Of a DNA stretch of 64,000 bases, positions 56,742-64,000 are shown piece by piece (the stretch's first letter is position 1; every line of letters starts with the position of its first letter). The stretch covers positions 62,001-126,000 of the forward strand of contig JACKKO010000001.1 of assembly GCA_024236395.1 (NCBI GenBank), given 5' to 3'. The notes below the pieces were generated by a model. That model saw only the letters and a list, made by a program, of their open reading frames with translations, did not search any database and was not told the DNA's origin. Both the position numbers and the translations under genes were made by a program. The DNA comes from Hyphomicrobiales bacterium (GTDB lineage Bacteria; Pseudomonadota; Alphaproteobacteria; Rickettsiales; JACKKO01).

Positions 56742-57467
56742 TCAAGGGTATTCCCTGGAAAACGCTGGACGCACCGGAAGGGGAAGCCCTGATTTCTCAG
56801 TCTCAGTTTCTGGTATTTCCGCATAGAGTCGTTTTTCTGCCTCCACGATCCATACACCTCCAACCGGGCGTAAAAGCCAACGGGTAATAATGCGCCACAG
56901 GGCAGAGCTTCGTAACCCTTGACGACGGGTTACAGGCGGCATAAAAAGCGCCGGGCGAGCGTGTAGTAGGTGAAATTGGCTTTCCTGTAGCAATTGTTCC
57001 AGCTGTGCCAGTGAAAACGGCGTACCGTAGCCAAAAGGGGTGGAAGTCAGACGTGCCCACAATCCCATCCGGTTTGGTACGATCAAGAGTACCCGTCCCA
57101 TTGGAACCAGCAGATTCCAGATATTCTGCAGAAACAAATACGGGTCACGAATATATTCCAGCCCGTGAATAACCAGAATACGGTTTGTACTATCTTTTCG
57201 TACGGGAAATTGGGCGGAATCAATGACACTGCCTTTTTCGGGGAGAATGTCTTTTTGCCGGTATAATTCTCCAGGTAAAAAATGCCAGCAGGAAGAAAAT
57301 GCACGTTCATCGTTTATGTATGGGATGCAATATCCAATACCAACACAGGTTTCTTCCTTTCCGCTATTGATAAAATATTGAATATGCCCACAAAGACGTG
57401 TACGGGTTGTCTCTCCCTGTGCACTGGCATAGTACTCAATAAGAAATGTCAGATCAGGTGTAGACAT
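56742..57467 (-). CDS. Methyltransferase-like protein of alphaproteobacterial type
   Basis: A 241-residue protein with the late part of a class I methyltransferase fold: ILVIHGLEYIRDPYLFLQNIW, LLVPMGRVLLIVPNRMGLWAR, then STPFGYGTPFSLAQLEQLL and a basic C-terminus. The Gly-rich SAM motif I is not clear; the region around residues 30-75 is diverged (CVGIGYCIPY). Such proteins are widespread next to glyoxalase genes in alphaproteobacteria, but the substrate is unknown. The start at 57467 overlaps the yggS stop by 14 bp, so the pair is cotranscribed. It converges on rho. Confidence 0.8.
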   Translation of the reverse strand: MSTPDLTFLIEYYASAQGETTRTRLCGHIQYFINSGKEETCVGIGYCIPYINDERAFSSCWHFLPGELYRQKDILPEKGSVIDSAQFPVRKDSTNRILVIHGLEYIRDPYLFLQNIWNLLVPMGRVLLIVPNRMGLWARLTSTPFGYGTPFSLAQLEQLLQESQFHLLHARPALFMPPVTRRQGLRSSALWRIITRWLLRPVGGVWIVEAEKRLYAEIPETETEKSGLPLPVRPAFSREYP

Positions 57468-58137
57468 TTCGGTCACCAAAAATCGCGCTGCCAACGCGGA
57501 CATAGGTTGCCCCAAGTGCTACCGCTATCTCATAATCAGCGCTCATTCCCATACTTAGCTCTTTTAGGCCGGTTTTTTCTGCCAGTGTTCGTAATAAAGC
57601 AAAATGGGGGGCTGGTTCATCGTCCACCGGTGGAATACACATCAACCCCACAATCGGTAAATGCAGATCTTCTCGGCAATAGTGAATAAACGCCTCGGTT
57701 TCAGAAGGCGAAATACCTGCCTTTTGAGGTTCCTCACCGGTATTCACCTGGATAAAACAGGGCAGAGATTTTCCCTGTTTGTGCATTTCTTCAGCCAGGG
57801 ATTTTGCGAGCTTAGGGCGATCAACGGTCTCAATGACGTCAAAAATTGCCACCGCATCCTTTACCTTATTCGTTTGTAATGGCCCAATCAGGTGCAGGGA
57901 AATATCCGGGAAAAGTTTTTTTAGTTCCGGCCACTTACCTTGTGCTTCCTGCACTCGGTTTTCGCCGAAACAGCGATGCCCAGCCTCTAAAACCGGGCGG
58001 ATAGCGGTGGCATCAAATTGCTTACTGACAACAATCAGGGTTGGCAGAGAGGTGCCTGGCTGGAATAGTTTATGCGATTGTGCGATACGATCACGGATCA
58101 GAAAAAACTGCGCTACTGTATTTTGAGGGCTTGTCAT
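57454..58137 (-). CDS. yggS: PLP homeostasis protein YggS
   Basis: A 227-residue YggS/PROSC-family protein that binds pyridoxal phosphate and balances its pools; no enzyme activity is known. The PLP Lys lies in LIVVSKQFDATAIRPVLEAG (the family usually has VSK), followed by RCFGENRVQEAQ, LHLIGPLQTNKVKDAV, VNTGEEPQKAGI and LSMGMSADYEIAVALGATYVR. All expected motifs are present. First gene of the yggS-methyltransferase pair; divergent from the porin gene across a 298-bp gap. Confidence 0.94.
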   Translation of the reverse strand: MTSPQNTVAQFFLIRDRIAQSHKLFQPGTSLPTLIVVSKQFDATAIRPVLEAGHRCFGENRVQEAQGKWPELKKLFPDISLHLIGPLQTNKVKDAVAIFDVIETVDRPKLAKSLAEEMHKQGKSLPCFIQVNTGEEPQKAGISPSETEAFIHYCREDLHLPIVGLMCIPPVDDEPAPHFALLRTLAEKTGLKELSMGMSADYEIAVALGATYVRVGSAIFGDRNVYT

Positions 58138-58293
58138 ACAGAAAATACCTTATATAGTAAATTTTCAAACGTCGAGGCAAAATAACACTGCATTAAATTA
58201 ATGAGTATTTAGAAGCAACACATTGATAGGTATTCGAAATATAAAAGCCAATGCGTTGGCCAGAGCGGAGAGTGTGTTTTATTTACAACACCG

Positions 58294-58322
58294 TTGCCTT
58301 AAAGATACGCATCCGTTATAAG
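58294..58322 (+). promoter_or_regulatory. Probable porin promoter
   Basis: TTGCCT (58294-58299), 17-bp spacer and TATAAG (58317-58322, five of six). It predicts a start near 58329 and a leader of about 105 bases. The leader can form the hairpin AATCCT-GAA-AGGGTT (58363-58377). The rest of the 58138-58435 gap is AT-rich with no gene recognised. Confidence 0.5.
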
Positions 58323-58435
58323 GGGCCTGCGAAAGCCATTGCGAGCTACCCCTGAACGGCGTAATCCTGAAAGGGTTCGCACGGCTTAGGCTGACGCGAT
58401 CTTAACATTATTAACATAATGACAGGATGTTAGGC

Positions 58436-59551
58436 ATGAAAAAAATTCTTTTAGGTACTTCGGCACTGGTCAGTGCTGTGGCACTGGCTGGTTCAGCGAG
58501 TGCAAACAGTCTGGATGTGACCGTTGGTGGTTTTATTGATTTTCAGGCTGGATTTACGGATCAGGACAGTGCGTTTGAGACGGGAGCGAATAGCCGAGAA
58601 GCGAAGTTTCAAAATGACACGGAAGTGCATGTCAGCGTTGATGGTCAGGCGGATAATGGCCTGAAGTATGGTGCTGTGATTGAACTGAACGCGGATGTAA
58701 GCGCGGACGGTAATGGTGACGGCGGCAACGCGGATAAGACATACATTTACCTTGAAAGCGATGCCGGTCGTCTGGAACTGGGTGCCAATACGGGTGCGCA
58801 GAACACGATGGCGGTAAGCGCTGCAACGATTGCCCGTGCGACGGGTGGTGTTGATGGTGACTGGTATGACTTTGTGAATACCGGTGGCACGACGGGTACG
58901 GTGCCGTTTATCCTGACGCAGGAACTTCCGGGTGCGGAAGCTGCGGAAGGCGGTACTCGCGAAGATGCGAACAAGATCACTTACTACACGCCGCGTTTTT
59001 CGGGTGTTCAGCTGGGTGTGAGTTACACGCCGGATGAAGGTGATAGTGGTACGGCCGCTGCCTTTACGGGTGAGCTGAACGGCGACAATGAAAATGTCTT
59101 TGGTCTTGGCCTGAATTATGCAGGCGAGATGGATGGCGTTGGTCTGCATCTGTCTGCGACGGGTGAGTTTGGGAACAACGAAGTTGCAACCACGGAAGAT
59201 CTGGCGGCCTATGCGCTGGGTGCGGTTGTGAGCTTTGAAGGGTTCTCGCTGGGTGGTTCGTGGACGGACTGGTCGGACAGTGGTTTGGCAGTTGGTACGA
59301 CGAACGACACGCAACAGGCCTGGACGCTGGGAGCAGCGTATGAGACGGGTCCGTTTGGCGTGAGTGTGACGTATCTGGACAGCGAGCAAACGTCCAACGA
59401 CTTTACGAATCTGGTTGTTGGTGCGGATTATCAGCTGGCACCGGGTCTGGTACCGTATGTTGAAGTCAGCTTCTTTGACCTCGACCAGGGCGGCACCAGT
59501 GTCGATAACGATGGAACCGTCGTTCTCGTCGGTACCGAACTAAACTTCTAG
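58436..59551 (+). CDS. Outer-membrane porin (Gram-negative type)
   Basis: A 371-residue beta-barrel porin. The signal peptide MKKILLGTSALVSAVALAGS ends near ASA at residue 23, followed by a first strand NSLDVTVGGFIDFQAGF. Alternating strands, an acidic Gly/Asp-rich composition and a terminal Phe (VVLVGTELNF), the outer-membrane insertion signal, are all clear. An AGGA site precedes the ATG at 58436; another in-frame ATG at 58427 overlaps this site and is unlikely. Its codon use and GC are notably even, as in highly expressed genes. It has its own promoter and a strong terminator. Confidence 0.92.
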   Translation: MKKILLGTSALVSAVALAGSASANSLDVTVGGFIDFQAGFTDQDSAFETGANSREAKFQNDTEVHVSVDGQADNGLKYGAVIELNADVSADGNGDGGNADKTYIYLESDAGRLELGANTGAQNTMAVSAATIARATGGVDGDWYDFVNTGGTTGTVPFILTQELPGAEAAEGGTREDANKITYYTPRFSGVQLGVSYTPDEGDSGTAAAFTGELNGDNENVFGLGLNYAGEMDGVGLHLSATGEFGNNEVATTEDLAAYALGAVVSFEGFSLGGSWTDWSDSGLAVGTTNDTQQAWTLGAAYETGPFGVSVTYLDSEQTSNDFTNLVVGADYQLAPGLVPYVEVSFFDLDQGGTSVDNDGTVVLVGTELNF

Positions 59552-59580
59552 TTTCTCTAGTCGTTTAGACGGACAAGAGA

Positions 59581-59607
59581 GGGGTGGCTTTTTGCCACCC
59601 CTTTTTT
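59581..59607 (+). terminator. Strong Rho-independent terminator after the porin
   Basis: GGGGTGGC (59581-59588) pairs perfectly with GCCACCCC (59594-59601) around TTTTT, followed by TTTTTT. It lies 30 bp after the porin stop. Confidence 0.93.
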
Positions 59608-59698
59608 GTTGCCCGCTTTTTTGTTGTTTAGCGCCGTAATTTTCGCTATGACACGGGAGTGTTACAGGCACACAACCATCATACAGAGGAAAGATATC

Positions 59699-60220
59699 AT
59701 GACATGTGGCGCACGAAATTTCGCTCTTATCATCATGGCAAGCATACTGGCTTCCTGCAGTGGGTTGAAGCCTGATGCAGAAACCAACTATCCTATGGAC
59801 CCAAATGATGCCCGGCGGGAAAAGCGTGGCAGTCTGACAGGTGGTGAGGGACTTCAGCTCTTTGGTGGTGGAAACAAAGAGGCCTCGGGCAGCAGCATTG
59901 GCGTCAATAGCTATCTGTGGCGAGCTTCGCTGGATACGGTATCCTTCATGCCTCTGGCCTCGGTAGATCCGCATGGCGGGGTGATTATCACCGACTGGTA
60001 TGAGGACCCGGATATCCGTGGCAGCCGGTATAAGCTGAATGTGGTGATTCTTGGGGAAACATTGCGGGCCGATGGCGTGCGGGTGTCGGTATTCCGCCAG
60101 AGCCGTGATGGTACGGGTGGCTGGCGTGACGCCAAGGTGGATGATGCCATGGCCCGGCAATTGGAAGACGCGATTCTGACCCGGGCGCGGGAATTGAAAA
60201 TCGCCCACGCCAACGGATAG
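59699..60220 (+). CDS. DUF3576 lipoprotein
   Basis: A 173-residue lipoprotein. The lipobox is LASC after a short hydrophobic signal; the mature protein has the DUF3576 pattern: [15 protein letters not shown] [57 protein letters not shown] and [23 protein letters not shown]. The start at 59699 has GAGGAAAG upstream; a longer frame reaching into the porin terminator is rejected. It is the usual gene upstream of leuS in alphaproteobacteria. Function is unknown, probably cell-envelope related. Confidence 0.9.
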   Translation: MTCGARNFALIIMASILASCSGLKPDAETNYPMDPNDARREKRGSLTGGEGLQLFGGGNKEASGSSIGVNSYLWRASLDTVSFMPLASVDPHGGVIITDWYEDPDIRGSRYKLNVVILGETLRADGVRVSVFRQSRDGTGGWRDAKVDDAMARQLEDAILTRARELKIAHANG

Positions 60221-60239
60221 TCCTGAAAAGAGTCTTTTT

Positions 60240-62792
60240 ATGAACGTACCTTCCTATACGCCACAGGCGATTGAAAGCAGTTGGCAGAAACGATGGGACG
60301 CCGCCGGAGTGTTTCGTGTTGCGAATATCGATAGCCGTCCACCTTATTATGTACTGGAGATGTTCCCGTATCCGTCCGGACGGATTCATGTGGGGCATTT
60401 GCGAAATTATACAATTGGGGATGTGATTGCGCGGTTTAAGCTGGCGCAGGGCCATGCGGTATTGCACCCAATGGGTTGGGATGCATTTGGTTTGCCGGCG
60501 GAGAATGCCGCTATCAAACAAAAGGTGCATCCGGCCATATGGACAAAAAAGAATATTGCCATTATGCGCGAACAGCTGCACCCGGTGGGGTTTGCCTATG
60601 ACTGGCAGCGTGAAATTGCCACCTGTGATCCGGAATATTACCGGCATGAGCAAAAAATGTTTCTGGATTTCCTGCAAGCAGGCCTGGCATATCGTAAGGA
60701 AGCGTTGGTTAACTGGGATCCGGTGGATCAGACCGTGCTGGCCAATGAGCAGGTAATTGATGGCAAAGGCTGGCGGAGTGGCGCACCGGTGGAACGGCGG
60801 AAGCTTAACCAGTGGTTCCTGAAAATCACGGATTTTGCCGAGGATTTATTGGATGGCCTGAAGACACTGACTGGCTGGCCGGAACATGTGCGGTTGATGC
60901 AGGAGAAATGGATCGGAAAATCCGAAGGGGCAACAATCTTTTTCACGATTGAAGGACGAGAGGAAAAACTGGAGGTCTATACTACCCGGCCGGATACGCT
61001 ATTTGGCGCGGCATTCTGTGCCATAGCGCCCGATCACCCGCTTTCTCTATCGCTGGCGGAAGGGAATGCAGAGCTCGCGGCGTTTATTGAGGAATGCAGT
61101 CATCTGGCGGTCAGCGAGGAAGTGCTGGAGAAAGCGGAGAAAAAAGGCTTCGATACCGGGCTTAGAATTCAGCATCCGTTTGTTGCCGGGGCGACTTTAC
61201 CGCTATATGTGGCGAATTTCGTGCTGATGGGGTATGGCACCGGGGCGATTTTTGGTTGCCCGGCGCATGACCAGCGCGACCTGGATTTTGCCCGGAAATA
61301 CCAGCTTCCGGTACGGGTGGTGGTTTCGCCGGAAGGAGAAATGGTCACGGTGGAAGAGACGGCCTATACCGATGACGGGGTGCTGGTTAATTCCGATTTC
61401 CTGAATGGTAAGCCTGTGGATACAGCCAAGCATGAAGTCATACGCCGCTTGAAAGAGATAGGGATTGGTGAAGGGAAAACCAATTATCGCCTGCGGGACT
61501 GGGGTGTTTCACGCCAGCGGTTCTGGGGATGTCCGATCCCGGTGATTTACTGTGATGATTGCGGGGTGGTGCCGGTACCGGAGAAAGATCTGCCGGTGCG
61601 CTTGCCGGACGATGTAACGTTTGATGGGTGCGGTAACCCGCTGGTGCACCATCACAGCTGGAAACACGTGGATTGTCCCTCTTGTGGGAAAGCAGCCACG
61701 CGGGAAACCGATACGTTTGATACGTTCTTTGAGTCCTCCTGGTATTTTGCCCGGTTTTGCTCCCCTGGGGAAGAAGCCCGGCCGTTTGACCCGGAAGCTG
61801 CGTCGCGTTGGTTGCCGGTGAATCAGTATATTGGCGGGGTGGAACATGCGGTACTGCACTTGCTCTATGCCCGGTTTTTTACCCGGGCGCTTAAGCATTG
61901 TGGGTACTGGGATTTGGAAGAACCGTTTTCCGCGCTCCTGACCCAGGGGATGGTGTGTCATCAGACATTCCAGCGCGAAGATGGCGAATGGCTGTACCCG
62001 GAGCAGGTGGAACGCCAGAAGGGGCAGTTTGTAGAGAAGGAAACCGGCGCCCCGGTACGGGCGGGCCGGGTGGAGAAAATGAGCAAGTCTAAGTGCAATG
62101 TGGTGGATTCCGATGCAATTGTGGCCCGATACGGGGCCGATACCGCCCGTCTCTTTATGCTCTCGGATAGTCCGCCGGAGCGTGATCTGGAATGGTCGGA
62201 AGCGGGGGTAGAGGGAACCTATCGTTATCTGGGCCGTCTGTGGCGCCTGACGGAGCGTGCCGTGGAAATACCAGATGTACTGCCTGATGTGGCGGAGGCC
62301 GGGCTGAAAGAAATCCGCCAGATGATTCACCGAACGATCCGGCAGGTGACGGAGAGCATTCAGGCCTTTCACCTCAATAAAGCGGTGGCACTGGTGCGCG
62401 AACTGACAAACCGGCTGGAAAAACTGGATGCTACAAATGCTTCAGCACAGGCCGTATTACGTGAAGGAGTAGAGGCCGCGTTGCGTCTGTTTAATCCGAT
62501 GATCCCGCATATCACGGAAGCCTGCTGGGAACGCCTGGGCCATACAACCATGCTTGCGCAAACAAGCTGGCCGGAGTACGATGAGGCGCTGACGCAGGAA
62601 GAAACAATTACCATGGCGGTGCAGGTCAATGGGAAGATGCGTGCGACCATCGCGCTGAAGCGGGATGCAGCCGAAGCGGAAGCAAGGGAAGTGGCGTTGC
62701 AGGATGAGGCCGTGCAGCGGGCGATTTCCGGGAAAGAGATTCGTAAGGTAATTGTTGTACCAAATAGGATTGTCAATGTGGTTGCCGCGTAA
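60240..62792 (+). CDS. leuS: Leucyl-tRNA synthetase
   Basis: Charges tRNA-Leu, 850 aa, class I. HVGH in [20 protein letters not shown] is the HIGH site. The CP1 editing domain has [15 protein letters not shown] and [38 protein letters not shown] leads to the zinc domain (four Cys). The KMSKS site reads [13 protein letters not shown], with Cys at a position that varies in the family. The C-terminal domain ends [19 protein letters not shown]. The stop lies inside the start of lptE. Confidence 0.97.
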   Translation: MNVPSYTPQAIESSWQKRWDAAGVFRVANIDSRPPYYVLEMFPYPSGRIHVGHLRNYTIGDVIARFKLAQGHAVLHPMGWDAFGLPAENAAIKQKVHPAIWTKKNIAIMREQLHPVGFAYDWQREIATCDPEYYRHEQKMFLDFLQAGLAYRKEALVNWDPVDQTVLANEQVIDGKGWRSGAPVERRKLNQWFLKITDFAEDLLDGLKTLTGWPEHVRLMQEKWIGKSEGATIFFTIEGREEKLEVYTTRPDTLFGAAFCAIAPDHPLSLSLAEGNAELAAFIEECSHLAVSEEVLEKAEKKGFDTGLRIQHPFVAGATLPLYVANFVLMGYGTGAIFGCPAHDQRDLDFARKYQLPVRVVVSPEGEMVTVEETAYTDDGVLVNSDFLNGKPVDTAKHEVIRRLKEIGIGEGKTNYRLRDWGVSRQRFWGCPIPVIYCDDCGVVPVPEKDLPVRLPDDVTFDGCGNPLVHHHSWKHVDCPSCGKAATRETDTFDTFFESSWYFARFCSPGEEARPFDPEAASRWLPVNQYIGGVEHAVLHLLYARFFTRALKHCGYWDLEEPFSALLTQGMVCHQTFQREDGEWLYPEQVERQKGQFVEKETGAPVRAGRVEKMSKSKCNVVDSDAIVARYGADTARLFMLSDSPPERDLEWSEAGVEGTYRYLGRLWRLTERAVEIPDVLPDVAEAGLKEIRQMIHRTIRQVTESIQAFHLNKAVALVRELTNRLEKLDATNASAQAVLREGVEAALRLFNPMIPHITEACWERLGHTTMLAQTSWPEYDEALTQEETITMAVQVNGKMRATIALKRDAAEAEAREVALQDEAVQRAISGKEIRKVIVVPNRIVNVVAA

Positions 62793-63303
62793 AATAGTTG
62801 TTGTTATTGCATGTCTGATGCTGGTCGGGTGTGGGTTTACACCGGTTTACCAGCAGGCGGCATCCTCCGGGGAGAATGCGGTGGCACACCCACAGCTGGC
62901 GAAAGTGGCCGTGCAGGATGTGGTAGAGCGGCAGGGCTATGGACGTTCAGCCCAGCTTTTGAAGGTAGAACTACAGGATCTGTTGGATCCGCACGGTGCC
63001 ACTGCGACGCCTGCCTATACACTGGCCATAGAATTACGGGCAGACCGCGAACCCATGTTTATTGAGCGGGATCGCCGGGTGACTCGCTATAACCTCGTAG
63101 TGACGGCAAAATACGTGCTGAAAGATGCCAAAGGCAAGGCGCTGACAAAGGGTACCAGCCGCATGGTGGGCAGCTACGACAAAGAAGCATCTGATTTTGC
63201 GACCATCGCGGCAGAGCAGGATACCCGTCACCGTGCGGTCAAAGAGCTGGCACGGGATATTCAGCAGCGGCTGCTGGCCTACTTCGCCGGCACAGGCGCG
63301 TAA
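62776..63303 (+). CDS. lptE: LPS-assembly lipoprotein LptE
   Basis: The outer-membrane partner and plug of the LPS translocon LptD, 175 aa. A signal with lipobox LVGC is followed by GFTPVYQQ, the family's start of the mature protein. A long beta/alpha domain follows ([24 protein letters not shown] is typical for alphaproteobacteria). The start MWLPRKIVV at 62776 lies inside the leuS end, 17 bp before its stop. The leuS-lptE-holA order is conserved across proteobacteria. Confidence 0.93.
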   Translation: MWLPRKIVVVIACLMLVGCGFTPVYQQAASSGENAVAHPQLAKVAVQDVVERQGYGRSAQLLKVELQDLLDPHGATATPAYTLAIELRADREPMFIERDRRVTRYNLVVTAKYVLKDAKGKALTKGTSRMVGSYDKEASDFATIAAEQDTRHRAVKELARDIQQRLLAYFAGTGA

Positions 63304-63307
63304 CATC

Positions 63308-64000
63308 ATGAAATTAACGGCAGGCCGTATTGAAGGCTTTATCAAGCGTCTGGACCCGGCGCAACGTTCGGTGTTACTTTATGGGCCGGATACCGGCTTG
63401 ATTGCAGAGCGTGCCCGGATGCTGGAAACACAGATTGTTGATGATCTTTCAGACCCATTTCGGGTAGTAGATATTACCGCAGATAAGATTAAAGAAACGC
63501 CATCGCTGATTGCTGATGAAGCATCTGCCATCAGTTTTGGTGGTGGAAGGCGGCTGATTCGCCTACGCGATATAGGGGCTTCGCAACTGCTAGCCATCCA
63601 GCAGGCGATTGAAGTGCCGGGTGTCAAGCCGGAAGACGCCTTCATTCTTGTGCTAGCTGGTGATCTAAAAAAGAATGATGTGCTACGGGTTTATTATGAG
63701 CAGGGAAAAGAAATTACAGCGGTTCCCTGCTACAACGAGGATGAAAAGCAGCTGGCACCATTGGTGGCAGCTATGTTGCGGGAAGCTGGGTATAGTTTTG
63801 AGGATGATGTGCCACGCCTTCTGGCAGAGCGGTGCCAAGGCGATCGGCTTATTATCCGCCGTGAGGCCGAGAAGCTGATGCTCTATGTTGGGGAGGAGAA
63901 CGCCTATATCACCCTGCAGGATGCATTAGCCTGTACGGATGTGACCACGGAAAGCATGCTGGATGATATTGTGGAGGCAGCGTTTGCCGGAGATTTCCAG
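63308..64000 (+). CDS. holA: DNA polymerase III delta subunit, N-terminal part (cut by window end)
   Basis: The clamp-loader delta subunit. The first 231 residues are present: MKLTAGRIEGFIKRL, then the delta signature VLLYGPDTGLIAERA near residue 23 (in place of a working P-loop), SFGGGRRLIRLRD, and the helical DRLIIRREAEKLMLYVG segment. It starts 4 bp after lptE. The C-terminal collar domain lies beyond the window. Confidence 0.93.
   Translation, partial: MKLTAGRIEGFIKRLDPAQRSVLLYGPDTGLIAERARMLETQIVDDLSDPFRVVDITADKIKETPSLIADEASAISFGGGRRLIRLRDIGASQLLAIQQAIEVPGVKPEDAFILVLAGDLKKNDVLRVYYEQGKEITAVPCYNEDEKQLAPLVAAMLREAGYSFEDDVPRLLAERCQGDRLIIRREAEKLMLYVGEENAYITLQDALACTDVTTESMLDDIVEAAFAGDFQ

Noticed and set aside
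58138..58293. Possible tRNA or small RNA in the yggS-porin gap
   Set aside because: No cloverleaf with a TTCGA-type loop and acceptor stem could be drawn; only AT-rich spacer was seen.
58321..58353. AGGGG/CCCCT hairpin upstream of the porin
   Set aside because: The predicted transcription start near 58329 would cut off the left arm, and no T-run follows, so it is neither a leader hairpin nor a terminator.
58493..59389. Minus-strand 298-residue open frame inside the porin gene
   Set aside because: It is an artefact of the biased codon use of the porin; the product is Arg/Thr-rich with no family pattern.

Overview
The window looks like the replication-origin region of an alphaproteobacterial chromosome. 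The gene neighbourhoods are typical of that class: ppsR-aroE-coaE-dnaQ facing hemE across an AT-rich gap (the usual oriC site), secB next to dnaQ, mnmE-mnmG-rsmG-parA-parB, DUF3576-leuS-lptE-holA, and argH-lptM-lysA. LysRS is class I and ValRS is the short Rickettsia-type enzyme. A VirB4-VirB6 pair resembles the type IV secretion genes of Rickettsiales. Genes for arginine, lysine, methionine, GMP, heme, glutathione, Kdo and dTDP-rhamnose argue against a strongly reduced obligate parasite. The order is uncertain; a Micavibrionales-like or deep, free-living Rickettsiales-like lineage is an inference.

Layout. 0-4 kb (minus strand): start of gshB, a small unknown gene, the peptide ABC permeases yejE and yejB, and a 3-oxoacid CoA-transferase pair. 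4.2-8.6 kb (plus): a small exported protein, a DUF2892 membrane protein with a Cys-rich tail, a DUF2063 (BufC-like) protein, a DoxX protein, and valS. 8.6-11.7 kb (minus): exported MsrB and MsrA, a PfkB-family kinase, and kdsB. 11.7-17.8 kb: membrane-anchored cytochrome c, NfeD, a QmcA-like SPFH protein, yejA far from its permeases, and three unknown genes, one of them a short Gly/His-rich gene with its own -10 box and terminator. 17.8-22.4 kb: virB4-virB6. 22.4-30.7 kb: lysK, a HAD hydrolase, tlpA, argH-lptM-lysA, and an exbB-exbD-exbD-tonB unit.

30.8-37.2 kb is a surface-polysaccharide block: rfbB-rfbA-rfbD-rfbC, a glycosyltransferase-SDR fusion, and a nucleotide-sugar epimerase. It is followed by a broken IS200-type element and a proline-rich BON lipoprotein gene with several frameshifts; these are the only clearly decayed loci seen. 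38.9-44.7 kb holds mnmE-mnmG-rsmG-parA-parB, then a methyltransferase, guaB, metE and secB. The minus-strand dnaQ-coaE-aroE-ppsR operon leads to the probable oriC at about 53.15-53.57 kb, from which hemE-hemJ-rho run the other way. 56.7-64 kb carries a second methyltransferase, yggS, a porin, a DUF3576 lipoprotein, leuS, lptE and the start of holA.

Points most worth a second look: the second ExbD has Asn where the first has the conserved membrane Asp, at the same residue number; the glycosyltransferase-SDR fusion; a BufC/DoxX cassette with no DUF692 enzyme beside it; a virB4 promoter that would give a leaderless message; and the parAB block on the opposite side of the origin from its usual companions. 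No tRNA, rRNA, CRISPR array or prophage was recognised. All calls come from reading the sequence; no database search was run.
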